DNA from: Cardiocondyla obscurior
Taxonomy: Eukaryota; Arthropoda; Insecta; Hymenoptera; Formicidae
Reading direction: 5' to 3'
DNA: 64,000 nt
Assembly: GCF_019399895.1 (NCBI RefSeq)
Contig: NC_091871.1
Span: 2,509,001-2,573,000, forward strand
The notes beneath the pieces were generated by a model. The model had not been told where the DNA came from and did no database searches. It saw only the letters and a list, made by a program, of their open reading frames with translations. The translations under genes were made by a program, and so were the position numbers. This document shows, in pieces, positions 12,521 through 24,961 of this stretch (position 1 is its first letter; every line of letters starts with the position of its first letter).

Positions 12521-15002
12521 ATGCCGGAGCAGAGCAACGACTATCGCGTGGTCGTGTTCGGTGCGGGCGGCGTCGGCAAGAGTTCCCTCGTCCTGCGATT
12601 CGTGAAGGGCTCTTTCCGCGAGTCTTACATACCGACCATCGAGGACACCTATAGACAGGTAAGCGATAATCTTTTACCGAAACACGCAATTATATTTCTT
12701 TCTTTCCTTTTTTTTTTCTTTTATTTTTTTTTTTTTATCTTGTGAAAGGAACTACGCGCCAAAGACTGACGCGCGCAATTAATTTCATTAATTGGTTAAA
12801 AATAACGACCGTTTATCAATGGAAGAAAGACTACTAAAATTAGCCGACTCTTTCCTTGATGAAAAATGAGACGGAAGAGAAGATAATTGACTTAAAGCGA
12901 TCACACATTTTCTTTTATGAACTGGAATTGAGATCTTATTATTTTTTTTTTTACCGAACCACGTTAAGCGTTTACTCCAATTCGCGAAGGACCTAATGAA
13001 AATCGCCCTCGCTCGTAGAACACGTGTGCAACGCGAAATTGGCAGATTGACTCATGCGTCACTAAATTATAAATCGCGCGTAACGAACTTCGCGCATCCA
13101 CGCCGGGGAGAGAGTAATTTCCGCAAACGCCGCGCGAGATTTTGTGATTTAATCGGGACCGTCCCTCTGTCCCGCACGTGTCCACCAGGATCGCGATAAT
13201 TCGGCGATTTGCGAATTTAATATTCCCGCTCGGCTGTGCCGGTCCAGCAGGATAATACGGAATTGACGTATGCCCGTGCAAATGCATTAAATTTGCAAAT
13301 GACTCGCGAGATCGGAGATATCCGCGCAACGCTCGCCGGTAAGCCGGCAGTAACGAGGCGGAATTAACAGTAATAATACACGGTAATCACGGAAGAGGAG
13401 GGAGGAGGAAAATGCCCTCTTACGCGTCGCGGATGTTTTCCGCCTGACAAAGGAAGCGTCCGCGTAATGTGCATCGAATTAATTACCTCGGCGACACCGC
13501 GTCACGCCGCGCGATCGGATACGGATAACGCGCGTTTAGAATCGAGTCGACTCCGGCGGCGTTTAATCGCGGAAATCCGCGGCGGAGCCGAAGCAAACTC
13601 TTTTGCGACACCGATACCGCGCGTAAATTGCACATCGATGTTATTGGCCTGTCTTGAATTATTCATGCGGGTCAAAGCGACGACGTAATGACTCGATTAC
13701 ATCAGCCGTGCCGCGTTATACTGCGCGCTGAAGTAAACGATCCTCCGCGCGGTGACGATTGATATGTCGGTGGTAATAGATAGGCGTAGGTACGCGCAGC
13801 GCGTATTAAAAGGAAGTGTGCACACGAGCGTGCACAAGCGTGCGCGTTTGCGTGCGTGCATTGTATAGGGTATAATATTGTAACATGACGAGATGCAATG
13901 ACGGAATTAAGACGCTGGTGGGACTCTCGCTATGTGCGCGACGAGAAGTGGGTGCAAGCTTCCAGTTTAACTTTACTCAATTCGGGGTGACGACCCAGAG
14001 AGAGCTTCGACTCGACTCGAGATCGAATCTGGCCAGCCTGGATAATCGCGAGTCGAGCCGAGGCCCCGTAAAGTCCCGCGATGTCGTCAACGGACCGCAT
14101 TACGGTATTTCAGGTGATAAGTTGCGACAAAAACATATGCACACTTCAAATTACGGACACAACGGGGTCCCATCAGTTTCCCGCTATGCAGCGGCTCTCT
14201 ATAAGCAAAGGTCACGCCTTCATCTTGGTGTACTCGGTGTGCTCACGGCAAAGTCTCGAGGAGCTACGACCGATCTGGGCCGTGATAAGGGAGCTCAAGG
14301 GTCAAGATATCTCGCAGATACCCATTATGCTGGTAAGGACTGGCTGTATATCCTCCACCTGTTTCACCTTCCAATTTCTGGCTATTACGATATCAGAATC
14401 TTATTTATAAAAGTGGGCTTATCCGATTAATATTCGCAACGTGAATAACTAAAAATATTGGACAATATTATTTCGCGTGCATGTCGTCAAATTGAAAAGA
14501 AAGAAGAAGAAGAAGAAAAAAAAAAAAAAAAATAAATAAAAAGATTGCTCGGGGAAGGAAATTCGAGGAAACTGTTAACGCTATGAGTCATCGTGTTTCA
14601 ATTTCTCCCTTCGAAATTGAACTCTCTCGAAGATTGAATCTCACTTTAACGTGGCTCCCAACGTGAGAGAAAAATTTCATTCTCCCGCATGAAATCCTTG
14701 TGTTCGTTTTGCGTATCTGCGTTTAATGCGCGAGTATTCAGCGGTACCATCGTTGATTCATCGGCCAGGTTGGGAACAAATGCGACGAGAGCCCGTCGGT
14801 GCGTGAAGTGTCGATGAGCGAGGGTGCGGCCGAGGCAGCTAATTGGGGCTGCGGTTTCCTGGAGACCTCGGCCAAGACGAATCACAACGTGGACGCCCTG
14901 TTCCGGGACCTGCTCACCCTCGAGAAGAACCGCTCGGTCTCGTTACAGCCGGTGCAGAGCAACAACGCGATAAGACTCAAGGAGAAGTGTGCCATTATGT
15001 AA
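12521..15002 (+). CDS. DIRAS-type small GTPase (Di-Ras)
   Basis: Three exons, 12521-12658, 14114-14332 and 14769-15002, all in phase 0, encode 196 residues (human DIRAS2 has 199). The P-loop GAGGVGKSS spans residues 14-22, the effector loop reads YIPTIEDTYRQ, and switch II reads DTTGSHQFP at 61-69. NKCD is at 122-125, ETSAK at 151-155, and the protein ends in the prenylation box CAIM. DIRAS proteins differ from Ras by carrying DTTGS in place of DTAGQ, so the catalytic glutamine is missing. They hydrolyse GTP slowly and tend to be GTP-loaded; human DIRAS genes can restrain growth and are strong in neural tissue. The extended C-terminal basic stretch of the human proteins is shorter here. An out-of-frame ATG sits 8 bases before the start and reads into the main ORF. 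Confidence 0.95.
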
Positions 15003-17541
15003 AAAAAAAAAAAGAAATATCCGCCATCCTTCGATCCGCATCGCGACGCGCGTCGCGATTTAACGACGACACGTGCGATCCAGCCGACGAGGACCGTTGC
15101 CTCCACCGGAACGTCCCAGAATCCCGTCGTCCTTCGAGACGAGGCCTCGTCGCTGTATCAACCGAATGATATCCCAAGCCGGTTTCGCCAACGACGGACG
15201 ACCTTGTTCGCGACTCGAATCCCTGCTACTCTCCGTCGAGATCCGTCAAAAGCTTTACGACGGTGTCGTATTTCGTTCCGTTCGTACGAGCGCGGGCCTA
15301 TAGAATAATCTACGAAACTTCGAATCGTGAAAAATGAAATTCTTTTTTTAAGGATCCTAAGAGCGTATTCTATAGTCTTCTACTCCGAGAACGATTCTGG
15401 GCCCCGGCGGGTCAAGTTGGTTTTGCGAGAGAAAGACAGGCAGGGCGTTTTCACTCGGCGAACTCGAAGGAGTTACTCGAATTCGTACGTACCGTTGCTC
15501 GTCGATGGTGAAGCCTTTTATAATTTAAGTTACAATACAATATTTTACTTGATAGACCGCTCGATCGCGTATAATTTCTCTATGCTCGACGATGACTAAT
15601 TACTCAAGTTCCCGCCTCTTGTTTTTTCCTTGACTCTGTCATAGAATCGTCCGCGGTAATCTCGATCTGCGACCAGAGTCGGCAAAAGCAACGATATTAG
15701 TTTTATCACCGAGAACAGTTGCGCGTTTCTCAGCTGCTGATAGGGAAAGTCCGGCGATAATAGTTACGATCTCAGTAACGCTGTAAACTAATCACGCAAC
15801 ATATCACAAGATACACGCTGTCGAAAGTTTGGAGATTTTTATTTCGAGATGAGAATTAATTTTGATAGAACAGAGATTTTAAACCCGAGTTACAAAAATT
15901 TCGTCGATTGTGTCAGCCACTTTTTCGGAAGTTCTTTTTTTTTTTTTTCCCTCCCATAAATATCATACTTTCCTATTTTAATATCTAGCAACGATATAAA
16001 TAAATAATAATAATGGTAACGGTGTAAGAGTCGTAATTAATTATAATCAATTTCTCGAGGTGTCGCAGGAAACTCGAGGCTATCGCGATTGTTACATAAT
16101 CTCTTCTTGTTATAATTAACTTTAAACTTATTATCTAATAATAGAAACGGGTAATTCGTAATTTCTATAAAATCTCCTTTTCGCAACGCCAGGAAGACCC
16201 CGATAAATATCGTCGTACGAAACAAACTGCAAAATTATTAATCACGAGCTTAACGGAACGATTATCCAGAATAATTGTTATCGCGGAACTGTTGCTTTCT
16301 ATTTGATTTCCGTTGGCAGCGTCACTCGAAAAAAAAAAAAAAATCGTTCCTTTTGCATACAGATAAAACAACGAATTGTCATGGAAGATCGACAAGTACA
16401 AGGCGCGATTTGTCTTCGGGCTTTATCGCTCGTAATCGAGATGGCTTGCGGCAAAGAGCAACCTTAAAAGCCTCTTTCCGCAAATCGATTTATTGGGTTC
16501 CGTAACGTGAAATGTATTTCATATTCAAGCAAATTTGTATCGCGGGTATAAGAAATGTCGGAAGCACGCAGATCTCGTATAATATTGTCGAGCTCGGCGT
16601 TTCGCGCAATGTATAAATTCCGGAAATGAAGAACGTTGAAGGATTTAACGGAATGCGCCGAGCAAGGAAGATCATTAAGAGTAATTTATTACCGTGCGTG
16701 TATTAAAATCCGGTAAAATGTGTTAAGAAGGGATGGGAAAAAATAGGAACCCGAATGATAAAGGCTTTAAAAAAGGGATCTTACTCGTGGGGCCATTCGG
16801 CGTGGTCTTTTTTTATTTTTTTTTTTTTCGCGGGTCGCTTCAATTTAGCTAACATACTGAATCGATAATAGCCGCGACCGGTGCCCTTCCATGAAAATTC
16901 CGCAATGCTCCGCAATCGGAGACTACCGCACGACGACTAGGGACTGATGTAATGCGCGCGCGTCAACATTTTTCGTGAGAATGATTACGGAGAGAACGAG
17001 AAAGAGAGAGAAAGAGAGAAAATGCGAAACTAAATGAGAGAAAAGGGGGTGGGAGAGGGAGAGAGGAAAGAAAGAGTGAAAGTACACGTGCGAACGACGA
17101 ATAACAAGTAGATAAGAGTTGTTACGAGATTGGTTTTTGTTGAATAGTTGTAAGAATTTTGTAACGACTATGCTAGCTAATTAGGATTACAAAAAAGCAG
17201 CAGAACACGACAGAAATTCGTAGACACGGCAACTCTCACACGTCGCACGTATGTGCAAAGGTACCACGCAAGTTTATTAGTTTATATCATTGCATGGACG
17301 TGCAAATTTATACAGGACACACACACGACATATACGCACCCAACACACGTCGACACGCATGCAAGCAGATTTGTTAACCCAGGCGCATTCGCGAAAGAAT
17401 ACGAGATGCGCGTCGATCCTCATACGAAACCCGTAGAAAAAGATAGAAGCGTTTTTTCAGACGTTTCCAACGGGAAAAAAAAAATCTCGAACGAACATAT
17501 ATAGACAATTAGCGGAGTGATTACATTACGTTTTCACTTAC

Positions 17542-17835
17542 CTAATCCCTCTTCATCTACTTTCCGCCTACCGAGTCCCGCTCCTTTTAGCGTCACAACC
17601 GTAGCGTTCCTCGCGACACGTGTCCTCGCGGTTTTCCTCGCCCGCGCCGTTTTACGGATATATCAGAGAAGACCGGAGCCTCTTCTTCCTCCTCGATACA
17701 TGTTCTTCGGCTCGCGTCGCGACGTCGTCGCGCCCGCCGGGCGTCGATACGATCGATGTAACACGTCGCGCTAACGATGATGTTGATAACGATGATGATG
17801 GTCCGCTGCCTGCACTTGAACGCGTCTCGACTACT
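17542..17835 (-). ncRNA. Candidate first exon of an unknown minus-strand transcript
   Basis: The exon is bounded on the 5' side by a TATA box and a CCAGTAGT initiator-like start at about 17835. On the 3' side it ends at a strong donor, GATTAG then GTAAGTG, at 17542/17541. No convincing coding sequence lies within: the first ATG opens a 12-codon ORF starting M-Y-R-G-G. The downstream exons were not found. It may be a 5' UTR exon, a microRNA host or a long noncoding RNA lying antisense to the DIRAS 3' region. Confidence 0.35.
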
Positions 17836-17854
17836 GGGCTCCGGTGGAGGGCCG

Positions 17855-17862
17855 TATTTATA
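17855..17862 (-). promoter_or_regulatory. TATA box of the minus-strand transcript
   Basis: On the minus strand this reads TATAAATA in a GC-rich setting, 27 bases before the A of CCAGTAG at 17835. That is the standard spacing between a TATA box and an initiator. Confidence 0.5.
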
Positions 17863-18109
17863 GCCGTCGGCACTCGAGATGGGTAGTGTCTCAAGAGTGT
17901 ATTGAGTGATGTGCATACGCTCATCAAGAACCTAAATCGAACCCTATCGAGCCAACACATATCGTATTTTCGCAATAATGTTCCTGCGATAACTCGTCAA
18001 GTTGAAATATTTCACGCCCGAGTGTTGAGGAGTCGGATTTAAAAAAAAAGAAAGAAAATTATCTTACGTCGCGTTTCATCCCCGTCCCTTTATAGTTGTT
18101 CTCCCGACG

Positions 18110-18141
<32 letters not shown>

Positions 18142-20011
18142 TGATTACGAAAATTCGAAGCGAAACGTTCGTTGATTTTTTTTTCTTTTTTTTTAGATGC
18201 GCTATTTTATTTAATATTTAATATTTATTTATTATTTAAATGATTTAATTGTAATTTCGTCATAAATTATGGTAACCGATGTACGCGCACTGCGACATGC
18301 GATAACTAATCGGCAATCTGAACCGAAATTGGGGGATTATCCTTTGAACAAGTTAACAATACATTCGTAGATCACAGCGTCTGTTGGTGGCAACGTGAAT
18401 GCCGTCGATTATAGCGGCTATCGAGATGAGCCTAGAAATGGCCACGCATCGGAGAAGATCGACAAATATTACAAATTAATTAATCAATTATTGTTATTCG
18501 AGTTGAAAATAAAATAGAAATTAATTAACTTTTGACATATAAAACTACGATGTAGCGATCACGAAAGAAAGCCCGTGGATCGTAAAGGCTCGCCTCGAGA
18601 AAAATAATCTAGGTCTGCGGGACACTTTTAAAGTATGGCATCGGAAAATAATAAAAACCGTCGGCTTTGAAAGGGTCCAGAATGTCGATAGTAGTCCAAC
18701 TGTCGCAGGTCGACGCTGCGCAAAAATTTCGTTTCGCATATCCGTCGAGGAGAAGACTCTCGGGACTATTATCCAACGAATTACGCGTAAAATCACCCGA
18801 CGATTTATCCCCCGCGCCGCTCTGTGTTTCCTATTCCCGGAAACGGAGGAAACAAAAAAAAAAAAAAAAAATCCACAAGTCCGAGCGAAGGGATGGAAGG
18901 GAATTTGTTCCGCGTGATATTACGAATTCCTCTGCGGAGAATCGCTCGATCGGGCCCATCAGTTCGAACCGCTCGATCTCTCGGAAGTGAAATTCTCGTC
19001 GCGCTCGTTCCGACTCTCTTTTCCCCCGATTTTTATTCCTCGAACCTATCGTCCTACGACATTCCAGACTCCGGGCTCTGCATTTCCGGCGGGAAAAAGA
19101 AAGAGAAAAAAAGAAAAAAGAAAAAAAAAAATGGAAAAGAAGAAGAAGAAAAAAAGATACGACGAAACAGCTTTAAGGGACGAATCCCATTCCCTTCTGT
19201 CGACTCGATAGCTTAACGAACCGAACCAGATTGTCACGTTGATATTAACTACGCGCTGAAAACGAGGTCGCTCTCGTACGTATACGTTGTATACCACTTA
19301 GACGTAGCTATGTATTATTGCTACGATACGATTGTTAGGCGTGCTTCACTTCGCTTCATCTAGGTAATTATCGCCATTGTCGTCGCACGGTACGTTCTTT
19401 GTGCGACGCCGTTTTGCCGAGCACGGTAAGCGGTGTCTCCGCGTTCTTGGCGGTACCCCGCGTAACGCGCTAATCTCTCATCCTCCCCCGAAACCCTTCA
19501 CGTTTATCACGCGACCCGCGTTTCACGCTCGCCGTGCTCGGTAAGGGCAGCGCGTCGCCGAAATTCTTTTAATTTTTCGCGCGAGGGAAAAGGGAACCTT
19601 TTTCCGTCGGTCCCTTTTCCCGCGACGACAGAAAGGAACGGCAGTCCCTCGCGCCGACCTCCCGGGCGCAAACCTTTTTTACGAGGACCTCTGTTTTATT
19701 AAATCATGATATGCCGTATTTAAATGTAGCGCGTAACGTGTTTAATAATGATCGTTAATAATCCGCCTGTGAGAGAAAAAAAAAAAAAAACATTCCTAAG
19801 TGTAAATTGTATATAAGATTTTCTATATTCAGAGATATATCCCGATACCAAAGTGTACGTATTTATTATTACACTTATTATTAGAGGATTATTAGTCAGA
19901 AAAGGTGGTTTTTTGCCGGCGCTTGCTCTCTTGGTCTCAACGAGACGTTCGAGGAAATAAAGTGAAAAATTAGGGTGGGGAATAAAGTGAAATTAAAAAG
20001 AGAAAAGAAAA

Positions 20012-20038
20012 AAATTAAATTAAATTAAATTAAATTAA
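20012..20038. repeat. AAATT pentanucleotide repeat
   Basis: About five tandem AAATT units in intergenic DNA. Confidence 0.9.
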
Positions 20039-23000
20039 GGAAAAGAGAGCATTTGCCGCTACTTTCTAAATCACTTGTTATCAAATTGGTCGATCGATTA
20101 CGAGCCACACGTAGTATTATCCCGTAATCGTAGGGAGTACCAGTTGGTAGAATAGAATATATTATATATTAAATAGAAACACATACAGCCACACACACAC
20201 ATATACACTTACACACGCACATGTGCCCATAAAGAGGTAGACGTTGACATCAATTATGCATGTCGCTCAGAGTTCGTTTACGTACGTACCGTCGTCTTTA
20301 TATTAGGAAAAGAGCGAAAAAAAAAATGTCGTTTTCTAATGGTAACGCTTAGCTGTTGAAAATGTTTTATCTGACTGAAAGAGATTAAGAAAAGAAACGT
20401 AGACTAATCGCTGTCTCGAAATGTAGGTAGTTCTAAGGGAACGCGAGGGTTTATCTAATCGATTCCAACACTTTCTTGCAGTTTTCTCGCGGTTTAATAT
20501 CAGAGAGAAAGAGAGAGAGAGAGAGAGAGAAGAGCTGGGCTGATGTAGAATTTTGCGACTAAATAGATAAATGTGTAACCAGAGTGTTTTCTGTCTCAAT
20601 TTCTAGATTCTCGACTAACGTGTGGGGGTCGATTTCTCTCGAAAATAGTTGCGGCAAATTGCGTAATTAATTAAAGTAAGAGATATGTGCGTGAAAAGAT
20701 CGAACATTTGGAACTTTTGAAGGATATAATACGGAATAAACTGTCTGGGCGATAGACTTTTGATAATAGAACGTCGCTAGAAGACACAGACAACAATTGA
20801 ATTCACTTTACAGACAAGTCGACCGATGGACTCGCGGCCGAGGCATCCGCGGTCCAGCGCAAATCACTTACCGAGGACACTCTGCGTACATAATAGATTC
20901 AAGTTCAATAGAATCTTATTAAGAGATACTAGGAAGTCGAGCTTTGAAATGATGGAAGTAGGAAGAAAATTACGAAGGGAAGGGCAAAGTTGTGAGGAAC
21001 GGATGAACGTATACGTATACGGGCACACGGTATCCTCTTAGTTTCTGGGGCCAATTGGTGTTACGGGGAGAGAAAAAAGAAAAAAAGAAAAAGAATAAAA
21101 AAAAAAAAAAGAAAAAAGTACGTACGTGCGCGTTTCCGGTTATCTCCACGTCGGGATGACTTTTCGCATCTCCGCAAGATTTTTCTACGTTTACTTGCTT
21201 TGTTGTCATCGGACGGATTTCACGACCGAATATCATCGGACAATGTTATAAGAGCCATGTTGAAAGCTGTTGAATTTTTGCGAAAGGACGTCGCGCAATT
21301 GATTTTTTTTTTCTTTTTTAAACAAATAAAAACTGCGTGAAAGTCGAAAGTCATGCTCGCACGAGAAACGATCGAAAGGGGTAAGCGTTATAAGAGTTCG
21401 TACATTGAGATTAAAAATTTTACAACGTTACTACGTGACAATGTTACTGTTACTACGAGGATAATGACGAAGTGCAATTGAGAGCAGGTATATAGCACAA
21501 ACACAAGCACACACACGTACACGTACACGCATCAGATGACGTAACGAAACACACAACGTATCGCGATCGCGACAAGCCGAAGTATAAGGATCTCGAGTGA
21601 TATTAAAAGCTCAACGATATCGAATCTGATGTTGCGTTATCGGAGAATTTTGCGGTACGGTATCTCGAATACGGTAAACGCTGAAAAAAAAAAAAAAAAA
21701 AAAAGGGAAGCCTGCAAATTGTGGCAGCAATTTTTTCCATCCGCCGCTACATCCTTCTTAATTATTATCGCGCGCGACATGGCGAAACAAGAAGTTTCTT
21801 CTGTAAATAATTTTTGAACGCTGTACATATCGATTATTAATACTATATGTATTACAAATTAATTGAGTCATATCGATAAAATACCGGAGCGGTAGCTCTT
21901 AGTAACGAAATGCAGAAGAGGCTCTTTCAGTTTTATGCTTTTAGCGGACATTTGGCTTTGTGTCTCAAAGTGGAAGACGACGTTAGCAAATTTATCAAAG
22001 GTAAAGGTTTTGCTCCACTTTATTTGTATGACCCATCGTAATCGTGATCACCGGCGTTTAGCGTATTCCAAACACAAATTGCAAAAGATCTCTACCTATC
22101 AGCGTTATAGTTAAATACGTACTTCCATATAAAAAGAAAAAAAAAAGAAAGAAAAAAAAGAAGAAAAAAAAAAGAAAGAAATCCGGCCCGAAGCGTCGTT
22201 CGACAAGTGCGTTGCGCGTATTTTGCCGCCGTTTGCAGGCGCAGAAAATCCTCCTAATTCTCTTCGCACAAATACCAGAATAACGACGACAAAGTAGCGT
22301 AATTTACGACGGACCATATCAATGAATCATATCAAGAAAAAAAAAAAAACAGAAAAAAAGAAAAAAAAAGAGAAGTATAGAAAGAAAAGGAGGATATCGT
22401 CGAATGTGAACTCGGGGGGAGGCGAAGCGAGGCGGTGAGTTTTGACATGTGCATTTAATGCAACGAGCTCTCCTGTACAAAAAAAGTATCGCCAAATTTT
22501 GGGCGGTCGTTCTTGCTGCTAACTTATGTTACGTTCGTCGGGAGAAATTCATATTTTTCGCGAATTTTCGTCGACTGTATATTTTGTACGGACGCGCAAA
22601 AATTTTCGATGGACGTCGCTGATTTCTGTCATTTGTAATAGAAGTCGCATTCCTTTGGGACCTTCGAATTAGTGTTTATGCACTTTTGACATTAAACTTT
22701 CGTCATATTGCGCAACACGTGTCTCGCCTGAAAAATATGAATTCTTGCGGCAAATTAAAAAAAAAAAGAAGATAAAAAAGAAAAAAAAAATGTTTAAAAG
22801 ATACGAACTCGCATATATTTGCTTAGGCTTAAGCTTGCTGTAGGGGATTAATGATTTGTTGAAGCAATTTCTCTTGATCTTTGTTGATCATGCCACGAAA
22901 CGACATACAACGCTTTAGCGCAAATTGCTTGCCGCTTGCAGGCCGCGGGCCTGTAAAGTCGAGACATAAATATAAAAGTAATGGAGAACGGTATGTAAAG

Positions 23001-24961
23001 GAGACATTATGGGATAGAAAAGAATAGTCGCGTATGGAATGGAATCTCGGCGATCCAAGAGATTATTCGAAGAAGAACCTGAGAAGCTGTTAAATCGAAT
23101 AACGCGATCGAGATGAAACTCATTTTTCAATCACCTCCATTTCGATTTAATTTGTTATTAAAAGTCACTTTTGAGAATTTATTGCTAAATCGTTACAAGT
23201 GAAATAACGTTGCATCGTCTCGATTGTAATTGTAACAATTTTTTCTTACGCTGAACAAAGAGATATTTTTTTTTTTTTTTTTATCGCACTCTTGTCTCTT
23301 TCTCGTCAGACATTTTAGTGATCCAGGCATATTTAATTATCGAAATGGTTAATTGAAGTAGAATCAGATTACCGAACACGATATTTTTCCACTTTAAGGT
23401 TGTATTGTATTCACGGCGCCTCTCCGATTCCTTTCGTGTTGATCTCGCGACGTCGTTTAGATTAAAATCGAAAAGTATAAAGGTTTTTAGCTGATGAGCT
23501 GGAAAACGAACAAGCGTTCGGCGGTGTGATAAAGTTCCTTCACGCATTCAGGACATGTAAGAGTGAGACGAAGAAGAAGAAAAAAAAAGAAAAAGAATAA
23601 AAAAAAAAGAAAAAAAAAACGCGCGTTCCCACTCTCTATACACGCTAAATACACACGTTCCACACAATTATTGCGAGAGTGCACGTAGAGAATGGCGCAA
23701 AGGGTGTCTAATTATCTATTTAAATAAGCGACCAATACACGCTGAGATAAATAGGCTTGTTATTGCGACAAATTTGCTCATTCATTATCAACCGAAGAAT
23801 CGTTAATCAGCTACGAATCTGTACTCGTGATAATTAAATGATCTTGATTCTTGGCAATCTGTAAGTTTCTCTCGAACTGTCCCGCTCAGGTCCTCGTCAC
23901 TTGACTCCTTCACCAAAAATTCATAAAAAAAAAAAAAAAAAATAAAGAAAAGAGAAAAAAAAAATAGAATGAGAATTAAATAGCTCGATAAAATTCATTT
24001 TCGTACAAGAAATTAAGTTGCAATTGCATTGTTAAAAGTGCGTTGAGAAGTTTGATGTGAAAACATTCAAGACGTGGAGGACGTTTTTTTTTTTTAAATG
24101 TTTTTCGAAACCGCTTGTATCCGCGATGGCGTTTGCTTGACTTTTATTCACACGACCCATTAATCTTCCTCTTAATTTCGCAGCGTCGCCGTGTCCCTCG
24201 GCAATGTAACGCGGAAAAATGAAATAAAATCGCGCCGCTCCAGCGAGGAGTGTATCCGCGATACTCGGTCGGCTGCGATATCCTACGATGTGAGATTTCT
24301 CTCGTCTCGCGGTAGGAGTGGCGACAAGAGCAAACACAACGGAACCAATCGCCGAGGAAGGGTGGTCCAGCCACTGTTTGTCTTCTCGACCCACCTCCGC
24401 TTCGGGGATGCCGCAGAATCGCGCGGAAGAGCCTAAACGTCTCGTAACGTCCGCACGTTCGCGGACCAATCGAACCCGGAGCGTCGCCAAGCCGGAAGAG
24501 ATCTCGAGCTCTCGCTCGGCGATTAGATCGCTCCGGCACTCTTTTCGCGCAGTTACGAATTAACAATCGCGAAGAATCCGCGCGCGAGGATGCGCCACAC
24601 GTGCCGCAATCTTCGCCCTCTTCACGAGTTCCTCTCTCTCTCGAGCCCGAGAGCTTCCGCTCGGAGCCCCCGTTAACTTCGTTTTAACGCCAACGCGCGC
24701 AATAATTAATATCGTCAGCGCGATTAACACGTTTTTAATTAATGTTTTAATTCGATTCCTAACATTGGGTCGGCCGGTGAAATTTTTGCCCGCGCGTTCG
24801 CTTCTCGGGCGATCGGCAGAAACGTGCCCGCGGGAACGAAGAAAAGCTAGTCGGGGCTTCTCTTCCTTTACGATTGTTACAAACGAAGTCTGTGCCAATG
24901 CGGAGTAAGTAGGAGGAAGAAAAACGGTCCGCTCTGATTTCGTGCGGCGTGGGATCACGCC

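Larger units (their letters stand above)
15003..24961. other. Ten-kilobase gene-poor interval between DIRAS and the DM-domain gene
   Basis: No plus-strand coding exon is supported. The left part probably includes a long DIRAS 3' UTR. The sequence is crowded with A, T, GA and short simple runs, for example T tracts at 18114-18138 and A-rich tracts near 21661-21704, 22137-22178 and 23571-23620. Around 17500-17900 it becomes CpG-rich and contains a minus-strand core promoter and exon, listed separately. The last kilobase before 24962 is again CpG-rich and is the likely promoter of the DM-domain gene. Confidence 0.5.

Noticed and set aside
12057..12605. 182-codon plus-strand ORF
   Set aside because: It crosses the DIRAS start in another frame and consists of basic low-complexity residues typical of GC-rich leaders.
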